DNA of 5,024 nt, taken from Candidatus Omnitrophota bacterium (GTDB lineage: Bacteria; Omnitrophota; Gorgyraeia; 2-01-FULL-45-10). Positions 1 through 5,024 of this stretch are shown one piece after another. The translations under genes were made by a program, and so were the position numbers. The notes below the pieces were generated by a model. It worked only from the letters and a program-made list of their open reading frames with translations. It did not search any database and was not told the origin of the DNA. Every line of letters begins with the position of its first letter. Within the stretch, counting starts at the first letter, position 1. The stretch is taken from the NCBI GenBank assembly GCA_026387165.1, contig JAPLMG010000016.1, forward strand, positions 1 through 5,024, in the 5' to 3' direction.

Positions 1-3000
1 ATGCGTTTTTTGTTTACCGCCCCCTATATAAACTACAATTTCCACAATGCTCCCGGGACGCAGGCTAAATTGCCGTTCTATCAGTTGAGTAATAATTCCC
101 CATTTATCATCTTCAGGTCTTTCGATTCCGCGCGCCTGAGCCAGGGCCTTAAGTTGATTCGGGGCATATTGCGAATATATCTTAATTGCCTCGGCCAACT
201 CAAATCCTACTATGATATTTCCTGAGGCTGGTGATAGATCTCTCGTCAATATTTCTTCGGCGGGTGGAGTGGTTCTCCGAGCGGGCGCAATAGGAGCATC
301 ATCCGCCGGTACAGTAGGTATGATAACTGATAACTTCTCCAGGGCCTGTGGCAGTCCTTTATCTACCACCCGGGGCATAACCTCCCTCAGCCGCCTAATG
401 AATTCGATTAATTTCTGCGGGTCTCTCTCCTTTAATACTCTTACGGCGATTGGAAGCCTTTCGGAGACATTGTCATTGGATACCATGAATGTGATCAGGT
501 AATCCACAATGCCATCTATCGGCATGTCGCTAATATATTTTCTGAATGCCATCGGCGTCTCTACTGATTTATCCTGGTGTTGACCCGGCAAAACATCCGG
601 CCGGCGCTCTTTCCCCGGCGAATTCTCATCGGCCGCCGGATACTTCTTCTCGCCTGGTCTGTGCCCGATCCAGTCACCTTCGCCCTTAGACGGCCCTTTG
701 CCGGTCGTGTCGCCATGGCTGGCTTCGCCGAGAATCGGACGCTGTCCGCCAATATTTGTCCATGGAAATATGCCGGCCCTGTCCTGTCGAGCCGATGCAT
801 TATCTTCATTGCGTTGACCGCCTATAGTCACACCACGAATTACCTGTCTCATATCCAAACCGGTCTTTGGTAATGGCTTAACTAATGCTTCCGCGCCGTC
901 TGACCACTCGCTAAGCGCCCCGCGCAGGAGACTGTTCGCATGGCGCGCGCCTGATGTTACCTTACTATCGTAAAAACTTAATAGCTCCTCTACACCTGCC
1001 TTATTAAGGCCCTGTAAACCGAGCTTTTTTGCTATATTCTTCCAATACGCGGACTCTTTTTCGGGGTTTCCAAAACTGGCCGTAGTCTTGCCTATTCGCT
1101 CAAGGAAAAATTCCATGCGGCTCAGCCTGTGTCTCATGATAATATCTTTTCTGCTATTATCCGGTTCGGGCGTCTTGCCTTGCGCAATGAAGCGCACCTC
1201 GTCGTCGGACGGCCCTTTGCCTGTCGTGTCGCCGTGGCCCGCCGGGCCGAAATAATACTCCTTGCGCGATTCTTCCAGAGCGCTCTGCCCTTCACCATTT
1301 TCAACGCCGGGGGTAGAGATAGGTTTGGGAGTTACGCCGTTTACGATTTGCAGCGTCGGATTTTCGGAAGAACTCTTCATTCCCAAAAGAAGCTCGGACA
1401 TTTCAATAAGCGCGGCAACGGTATTCTCCTCTACTCCGCTTCCGCCGTCTTTCGTCGAGGCTCCGATATGCGGCAGTATCCTGACATTCTCGGGATTCTG
1501 TTCGATCAGCTTGAGCAGCTCATCCGTAATATCCAGGTCCCCAAGATACATTATTCTTCTTAAGTTGGCAAAGCTCTCTAAGGCTTTTGGATTGACGAGT
1601 GGGGACCGGGACGTATTGATGATGGCCTTGAGCTTCTCACTCGCCAATTCTTTTTTTACGAGCTCAAGCCCGGGAATGGCCGGAAGATGGATGCTCACAA
1701 TATCGGAATCCTCAAAAAGCTTCTGCCGCGAAACAGGAGTGACGCCCAATTCTCTGGCGACGGGATTATCTGATGTCAAGCTGCGGGAATGGGCAATGAC
1801 GGTGAACGATATGCCGGGCAATAACTTGCGCAAAAGCGCCAATTTCTCTGCTACCACCTGCGCGATAGGGCCCCAGCCGAGCAGCCCGATGGTCCGGCCG
1901 TTCAATACGCGGGCTAAAGCTTCCAGCTCATTGCCGGCTAACGGATCGAATATCTCTGTTTTCCATTTATTTATAAATTCTTGCTTTTGCTCTTTGGAAA
2001 TAGGCCCCCATTTTTTGCTTTCGGTGATCAGTTTTAAATATTCGTCCGGAGCGGTCTTTACCACTTTTTCGATGTCGGCGGCGGTAAAAGATCCTTGTTT
2101 TTTGGCGCCTCCTAATTTTTTATCGAGAGCCGCCAGCAGGAAGAGCGTAAGGTCGGCTACCGAATTAGCGCTGCCGTGCGTGCGGGCCACCGAGATGCCG
2201 TTCTCGCGGGCTTTATCGGTATCTATGTTTTCATATGCGACGCCCGCCCTGATTATGGCCTTTACGCCGTTGGCTTTCGCGAATTCAAATATCCCGGGAT
2301 CCGCGCCTTCGCCTTCAGGTTTAAAAGCTTTTGTATCCGAACGGACTATGATTACGTTCGGCTTGTATTTTTCTATCCGCGCGCGCAGCCAGTCTTTATC
2401 ATTACCTCCGCCATGCTCGGCGATAATCTCAACATCACCGCCAAAACGCCAGGCGAGCTCTTTGCGGATTACGTCGAGCGTTTCTTTATTCGCCGGATCA
2501 TCGGCAAATAGCACCTTTATTTTTGAAGGTATAGGTACGGGTGACTGCCTGAGCGTTGTATACTTTATGGCGCCGCTTGCACCGACTGCCGGATTTTCGG
2601 GCGTCAGGCCGTTAGGGCTGCCCGCCATGCCTGCCGTCGGGGTATCGCCGGAGGCGCCTGCCGTTGGACCGGAAGCCAGCGCGATCGCCTGATCCAGATC
2701 CATATATGGCAGCGCCGGATACGCTTCTGAAACTTTCTCAGCCGCCTGATCATCCCCGGGGGCGAAAGTTCCGTTTTGCGCAAGCGCTTGCCCAAATGTG
2801 GTGAACTTCAAGGCGGCGCGGGCGGCCTTTGCCCATCCCGCAAAGTAGGAAAGCTTTTTTACTTCCGCCAGTAAATCTTTTGCGATCTTAGCGAATTCTC
2901 GGGGATTGGCGCAATCTCTACTAATACCAACGGGACTCCCCTGTAATCCGTACCCTATATGGAAGGCCGGCTCTGCGCCGGGCAGGGCGTTCTTTTTCCC

Positions 3001-4335
3001 TATCACAAACTGGCCCGCTATTTCCAGCGATAGAGGATCTCTGATCTCGATAACCGCGATGCTGCCATGATTCAATACTTTCATCGAAGGATTTAAAAAA
3101 TGTATATCGGGGTCCGACAATATGGCGTCTACGACGGCGTAAATATCGGGATCAACATCATCCATCGTTGCGTTTTCGTCGCGGCCTCCAGTGTATATGT
3201 GGCGCTCGAGGATGCCGGCGGCTTTTCGCGCGGCTACGCGCGCTTCGAATTGCGTGATCAATTCAGATTTGGGATCTACGACGGGTTCCATGGCCCTTAT
3301 ATCCAGCCTGGAAAAATAATGATAATTGATAAAATGCGCCAGCTCTTTGCTTTCTTCGCGGGCTTCCGCATATTCAAGAAATTCCGGAAATTCCTGCGGG
3401 AGTCCCAGCTGTCTCGCTTCCATGCTTGAGAAAAACCAGTCTAATCTCTCTTTAAATTTATTATTATCGTACCTTCTTGTGTCGTCCAGACAATAGCTCT
3501 GAGTAAACCAGAGCCATGCTGCGTCATTGGGCAGCCAATACCGCCCGTCTATTATATTGGCCAGAGATGCATAATGATGAGGGCTGTTTTTCACTCCCCG
3601 CGTAAAATGGCCCATGCCCTGGACTTTAGGGGTTATGATCCATTTTTCAAGGTCCGCTTTCTTCAGGTCCGTCATTATATGTTTTGCGGTGCGGAAGAAT
3701 ATCGACCAGGCGACGCTTACTATCCTTTTTTTACCGTCAGGGAACGTATATTCATACCGGACGTCGTGCTCCAATAAATCCGCCCATTTTTGGGTCATCC
3801 TTGTGTCGAGGATACAGGCGTATTTGACCGACCCCTGCTCCACCACTTGTTCTATGCGATCGACAGGGATCACACCGCTTTCCTCATCGGCTCCATAATA
3901 ACCGTGCCGGAACTCAAGCGTATCCTCCGGAAGCCCCGCCTCATGTATCATGAAGTATTTCATGGCCTTCGCCATGTCGATCTTGCCGTCATCGCCTCTC
4001 ATCTCACCCAGAGCTTGAAAGAAAGACGCATTTAACCATTCTTCGGGAATAGTATTCGGTTCGGATTCTATAAATCTGACGTTTTCCATGAAAAGCGAGC
4101 GTTGACCTGTCGCCGGATCTATGATAAATTCGGGACCTTCGAAATGAGGGATATAGTTGTCTACGACGGTATTCCTACCGTACCCGAGGCGTTTCACATA
4201 TTCGCCAGCAAGCCTGGCCTGGCCTCCGGGTTGAGCCGTCATGGGTTGTATGCCTAATCCATAACACAGATCGTTGATAGAAAATAGAACCACCACTACC
4301 GCGCAAACTATTTTTCGTGCCAGCTTATTTCTCAT
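1..4335 (-). CDS. Large exported multidomain protein with an internal D-2-hydroxyacid dehydrogenase domain (3' end outside the window)
   Basis: The minus-strand frame has no stop over 1,445 codons and runs off the left edge, so the C-terminus is missing. ATG 4335 is chosen because AAAGGA lies 9 nt upstream and a strong promoter precedes it. Residues 1-27 look like a signal peptide: basic RNKLARK, hydrophobic core IVCAVVVVLF, possible cleavage near CYG. Residues 28-550 are unrecognised. Residues 555-592 are a Gly/Ala/Pro/Thr linker. Residues 604-985 resemble the D-isomer 2-hydroxyacid dehydrogenase family (SerA type): RAGVAYENID (696-705), HGSANSVADLT (720-730), Rossmann turn GWGPIA (820-825), INTSR with catalytic-type Arg910, and PHIGAST with His956. 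The catalytic Glu is not clearly placed; E939 is a candidate. HSR (849-851) replaces the usual Asp after strand beta 2, which suggests NADP. An extra segment of about 45-60 residues lies near 741-803. Residues 986-1445 alternate helical and Pro/Gly-rich stretches and carry HGDTTGKGPS twice. Only five Cys are present, none after 475. Fold assignment is firm, export likely, function unknown. Confidence 0.9.
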   Translation of the reverse strand, partial: MRNKLARKIVCAVVVVLFSINDLCYGLGIQPMTAQPGGQARLAGEYVKRLGYGRNTVVDNYIPHFEGPEFIIDPATGQRSLFMENVRFIESEPNTIPEEWLNASFFQALGEMRGDDGKIDMAKAMKYFMIHEAGLPEDTLEFRHGYYGADEESGVIPVDRIEQVVEQGSVKYACILDTRMTQKWADLLEHDVRYEYTFPDGKKRIVSVAWSIFFRTAKHIMTDLKKADLEKWIITPKVQGMGHFTRGVKNSPHHYASLANIIDGRYWLPNDAAWLWFTQSYCLDDTRRYDNNKFKERLDWFFSSMEARQLGLPQEFPEFLEYAEAREESKELAHFINYHYFSRLDIRAMEPVVDPKSELITQFEARVAARKAAGILERHIYTGGRDENATMDDVDPDIYAVVDAILSDPDIHFLNPSMKVLNHGSIAVIEIRDPLSLEIAGQFVIGKKNALPGAEPAFHIGYGLQGSPVGISRDCANPREFAKIAKDLLAEVKKLSYFAGWAKAARAALKFTTFGQALAQNGTFAPGDDQAAEKVSEAYPALPYMDLDQAIALASGPTAGASGDTPTAGMAGSPNGLTPENPAVGASGAIKYTTLRQSPVPIPSKIKVLFADDPANKETLDVIRKELAWRFGGDVEIIAEHGGGNDKDWLRARIEKYKPNVIIVRSDTKAFKPEGEGADPGIFEFAKANGVKAIIRAGVAYENIDTDKARENGISVARTHGSANSVADLTLFLLAALDKKLGGAKKQGSFTAADIEKVVKTAPDEYLKLITESKKWGPISKEQKQEFINKWKTEIFDPLAGNELEALARVLNGRTIGLLGWGPIAQVVAEKLALLRKLLPGISFTVIAHSRSLTSDNPVARELGVTPVSRQKLFEDSDIVSIHLPAIPGLELVKKELASEKLKAIINTSRSPLVNPKALESFANLRRIMYLGDLDITDELLKLIEQNPENVRILPHIGASTKDGGSGVEENTVAALIEMSELLLGMKSSSENPTLQIVNGVTPKPISTPGVENGEGQSALEESRKEYYFGPAGHGDTTGKGPSDDEVRFIAQGKTPEPDNSRKDIIMRHRLSRMEFFLERIGKTTASFGNPEKESAYWKNIAKKLGLQGLNKAGVEELLSFYDSKVTSGARHANSLLRGALSEWSDGAEALVKPLPKTGLDMRQVIRGVTIGGQRNEDNASARQDRAGIFPWTNIGGQRPILGEASHGDTTGKGPSKGEGDWIGHRPGEKKYPAADENSPGKERRPDVLPGQHQDKSVETPMAFRKYISDMPIDGIVDYLITFMVSNDNVSERLPIAVRVLKERDPQKLIEFIRRLREVMPRVVDKGLPQALEKLSVIIPTVPADDAPIAPARRTTPPAEEILTRDLSPASGNIIVGFELAEAIKIYSQYAPNQLKALAQARGIERPEDDKWGIITQLIERQFSLRPGSIVEIVVYIGGGKQKTH
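688..717 (-). repeat. Second copy of the HGDTTGKGPS motif in the large protein
   Basis: It encodes residues 1207-1216, in context GEASHGDTTGKGPSKGE, 173 residues after the first copy. A Pro/Lys/Gly-rich disordered stretch follows (about 1222-1258). The motif therefore brackets the helical block at 1063-1160 and probably marks a repeated module border. Confidence 0.75.
1207..1236 (-). repeat. First copy of the HGDTTGKGPS motif in the large protein
   Basis: It encodes residues 1034-1043, in context GPAGHGDTTGKGPSDDE, shortly after the dehydrogenase domain. It matches the second copy at 27 of 30 bases, and all three differences are silent third positions. The Gly/Thr/Lys-rich sequence looks like a linker or module boundary. 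It is not a P-loop because it lacks the GxxxxGK[ST] spacing. Confidence 0.75.
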
Positions 4336-4344
4336 TCTTATATA

Positions 4345-4350
4345 TCCTTT
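4345..4350 (-). promoter_or_regulatory. Ribosome binding site of the large gene
   Basis: AAAGGA on the minus strand lies 9 nt before ATG 4335. The reading frame is open for some distance further upstream, so this site is what fixes the start. The next in-frame Met (residue 32) would remove the signal peptide. Confidence 0.7.
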
Positions 4351-4362
4351 GGTTGATTTGAG

Positions 4363-4405
4363 ATTGCTTCCCCCACACCCAGCTCGCTGGGTGTGGGGTC
4401 GCAAT
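4363..4405 (-). repeat. REP-like palindromic hairpin in the 5' leader of the large gene
   Basis: A perfect 12-bp stem (4371-4382 with 4387-4398, arms CCCCACACCCAG and CTGGGTGTGGGG on the plus strand) closes a 4-nt loop. After a small 3/2-nt internal loop, ATTGC (4363-4367) pairs with GCAAT (4401-4405). The outer sequence reads TTATTGCGA...GAAGCAATCTC on the minus strand. This resembles the dispersed intergenic palindromes with ATTGCGA and GAAGCAATC edges that I recall from many bacterial genomes. There is no U-tract after it on the minus strand, so it is not a standard terminator for that strand. It would be transcribed in the leader, ending about 13 nt before the ribosome binding site. Confidence 0.7.
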
Positions 4406-4451
4406 AACGATAAAACAAGGTCATCACCGGTTTGAAAATTGATGTTCGAGG

Positions 4452-4480
4452 AGTATACCATGGGGAATGCGTTAAGTCAA
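4452..4480 (-). promoter_or_regulatory. Sigma70-type promoter of the large gene
   Basis: On the minus strand the -35 box TTGACT (4475-4480) and the -10 box TATACT (4452-4457) are separated by exactly 17 bp. Each box matches five of six consensus positions. TG one base before the -10 (TGGTATACT) adds an extended -10 element. The predicted start is near 4445, giving a 5' leader of about 110 nt that contains the hairpin at 4363-4405. It lies downstream of the small gene's terminator, so the large gene appears to be transcribed independently. Confidence 0.8.
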
Positions 4481-4530
4481 TAGAAAACAAGCTACATTTT
4501 TTCATTCTTAACAGCACTGATCGATAAGGG

Positions 4531-4563
4531 AAATAAAATAGGGCGCTGTTAAAAGCGCCCTAT
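4531..4563 (-). terminator. Intrinsic terminator of the zinc-ribbon gene
   Basis: On the minus strand ATAGGGCGCT and AGCGCCCTAT (4563-4554 and 4547-4538) form a perfect 10-bp stem with a 6-nt loop, followed by TTTTATTT. No T-tract follows on the plus strand, so termination is directional. It separates the small gene from the large gene's promoter. Confidence 0.85.
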
Positions 4564-4591
4564 CGACTCTATAATGCTATGTCTTGTACTT

Positions 4592-4717
4592 CTACTTTTT
4601 TTCTTTATTCTCCGTGGAGTTAAATGCAGCTACATCAAATATTGTCCCACAGAATGTGCACCACTTGCACGAACAATCGATTTCATCCAGCTTTTTATTG
4701 CAGTTTTTACATTTCAT
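4592..4717 (-). CDS. Small six-cysteine zinc-ribbon-like protein, 41 aa
   Basis: This short complete gene starts at ATG 4717 and ends at TAG 4592-4594. A strong ribosome binding site, GGAGGG, sits 7 nt before the ATG, and an intrinsic terminator follows the stop by about 28 nt. The protein begins MKCKNCNKKLDEIDC and has Cys at 3, 6, 15, 17, 20 and 23, that is CxxC, an 8-residue gap, then CxCxxCxxC. The tail (residues 33-41) is polar and Lys-rich. Paired CxxC knuckles are typical of zinc ribbons; C3/C6 with C20/C23 or C17/C20 could form one site. The two surplus cysteines are unusual. There is no signal peptide, so it is probably cytoplasmic. Zinc binding is inferred from spacing only, and no specific family or partner is recognised. 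It has its own transcription signals, so a functional link to the large gene is not implied. Confidence 0.8.
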   Translation of the reverse strand: MKCKNCNKKLDEIDCSCKWCTFCGTIFDVAAFNSTENKEKK

Positions 4718-4724
4718 GTTATAA

Positions 4725-4730
4725 CCCTCC
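4725..4730 (-). promoter_or_regulatory. Strong ribosome binding site of the zinc-ribbon gene
   Basis: GGAGGG on the minus strand lies 7 nt before ATG 4717. It is near-perfect anti-16S complementarity at ideal spacing and is the main reason for accepting a 41-codon gene. Confidence 0.8.
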
Positions 4731-4766
4731 CTACCGGCTTTTATTAAAATTTTTTACAAAGTGGCC

Positions 4767-4799
4767 AAAAAAATTCGCAAAGCCTCGACAGGCTTTACG
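4767..4799 (-). terminator. Intrinsic terminator or attenuator ahead of the zinc-ribbon gene
   Basis: On the minus strand CGTAAAGCCT and AGGCTTTGCG (4799-4790 and 4785-4776) form a 10-bp stem with one G-U pair around loop GTCG, followed by AA and seven T (4773-4767). This is a convincing intrinsic terminator. It sits between the promoter at 4827-4854 and the gene start at 4717, so it either attenuates transcription of the small gene, ends a very short RNA, or closes an upstream unit outside the window. A short alternative stem (AGGC, 5-nt loop, GCCT; 4802-4790) uses the same 5' arm and could compete with it. Confidence 0.7.
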
Positions 4800-4826
4800 C
4801 CTATTAGTCCATCTACACCCCACATA

Positions 4827-4854
4827 AGTATACCACATGTTAAGGTAAAAGCAA
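4827..4854 (-). promoter_or_regulatory. Candidate promoter upstream of the zinc-ribbon gene
   Basis: On the minus strand the -10 box TATACT (4827-4832) carries the extended form TGGTATACT, identical over nine bases to the large gene's promoter. The -35 box TTGCTT (4849-4854), 16 bp away, is weak with three of six matches, which an extended -10 can offset. The predicted start is near 4820, only about 20 nt before the terminator hairpin. A weaker alternative closer to the gene is TTGGCC with TAATAA at 16-bp spacing, just downstream of the T-tract. Confidence 0.55.
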
Positions 4855-4910
4855 GGGAGCGGAAGGGAAATACAGTGGGCGGTAATAGTCCAGTGTTGTA
4901 AGAGACTATG

Positions 4911-5023
4911 ATAAAATGGGGTCTGGTCCAACGCGTATATTGCTACGTGAATTTATTCCTACGAAGCCCTAACGGCGATCTATTATCGAAAGGCGAAGTA
5001 GAATGGACCTGACCCCTTTTTAT
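4911..5023. repeat. Inverted-repeat-bounded element, possibly a MITE or transposase-associated palindrome
   Basis: Arms at 4911-4930 (ATAAAATGGGGTCTGGTCCA) and 5004-5023 are reverse complements at 18 of 20 positions; the core GGGGTCnGGTCCA matches at 12 of 13. The 73-bp interior has no convincing gene. GGGGTCAGGTCC-type ends next to GTAGAATGG resemble sequences I recall flanking REP-associated tyrosine (IS200-like) transposases; this is memory and unchecked. The element ends one base before the window edge, so a larger element or a neighbouring transposase gene may lie to the right. No target-site duplication can be judged. Confidence 0.55.
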
Positions 5024-5024
5024 A

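Noticed and set aside
1..873. Several short plus-strand frames and a minus-strand frame at 561-809 near the left end
   Set aside because: All overlap the continuous minus-strand coding frame in other frames. Their RPFAGRVAMAG-like strings are just the antisense of the HGDTTGKGPS repeat.
1034..1236. Possible nucleotide-binding P-loop at HGDTTGKGPS
   Set aside because: The spacing does not fit GxxxxGK[ST], and no Walker B partner is visible nearby.
1262..2692. A 476-codon plus-strand open frame opposite the dehydrogenase region
   Set aside because: It lies antisense to a clearly homologous domain, its product is a Ser/Phe/Ala-rich string with no family motifs, and no convincing ribosome binding site precedes it. 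It is a by-product of the minus-strand gene's codon usage.
3100..4035. Plus-strand frames of 67-109 codons opposite the N-terminal region
   Set aside because: They overlap one another and are antisense to the long gene, with no ribosome binding sites or recognisable domains.
4624..4827. A 67-codon plus-strand frame across the zinc-ribbon gene
   Set aside because: It is antisense to a gene with a strong ribosome binding site and terminator, and it runs through the minus-strand attenuator and up to the promoter.
4885..4909. Small inverted repeat ATAGTC/GACTAT
   Set aside because: Six base pairs around a 13-nt loop, with no T-tract or match to a known element, is within chance expectation.
4731..4931. 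A 66-codon minus-strand frame upstream of the zinc-ribbon gene
   Set aside because: It begins with TTG inside the inverted-repeat element without a Shine-Dalgarno site and spans the promoter and the terminator hairpin, so it is unlikely to be translated.

Overview
The window is dominated by one very large minus-strand gene. It starts at 4335 and stays open, without a stop, to base 1, so its 3' end lies beyond the left edge. The visible 1,445 codons encode an exported mosaic protein. In order they show a hydrophobic export signal, about 520 residues I do not recognise, a Gly/Ala/Pro/Thr linker, a D-isomer-specific 2-hydroxyacid dehydrogenase domain of SerA-like type, and a C-terminal stretch of helical segments with a duplicated HGDTTGKGPS motif. 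The long plus-strand reading frames opposite it are antisense shadows.

The right-hand 690 bases hold the control region and one small gene. All of it reads on the minus strand unless stated. From right to left: an imperfect inverted-repeat element of about 113 bp at the window edge (4911-5023); a promoter with an extended -10 (4827-4854); an intrinsic-terminator-like hairpin only about 20 nt after the predicted transcription start (4767-4799); a 41-residue, six-cysteine zinc-ribbon-like gene with a strong ribosome binding site (4592-4717); its terminator (4538-4563); a near-consensus sigma70-type promoter for the large gene (4452-4480); a REP-like perfect hairpin in the 5' leader (4363-4405); and the large gene's ribosome binding site.

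The organism is a bacterium of moderate GC content with sigma70-type promoters, Shine-Dalgarno sites and intrinsic terminators. Huge exported mosaic proteins carrying isolated metabolic-enzyme folds, with an N-terminus of this style, remind me of Candidatus Omnitrophota (OP3). That placement is inference from protein style, not from a marker gene. The small gene and the large gene have separate promoters with a terminator between them, so they look like neighbours rather than an operon. The main point of interest is a dehydrogenase fold, probably NADP-type if it binds cofactor at all, inside a protein that appears to be exported.
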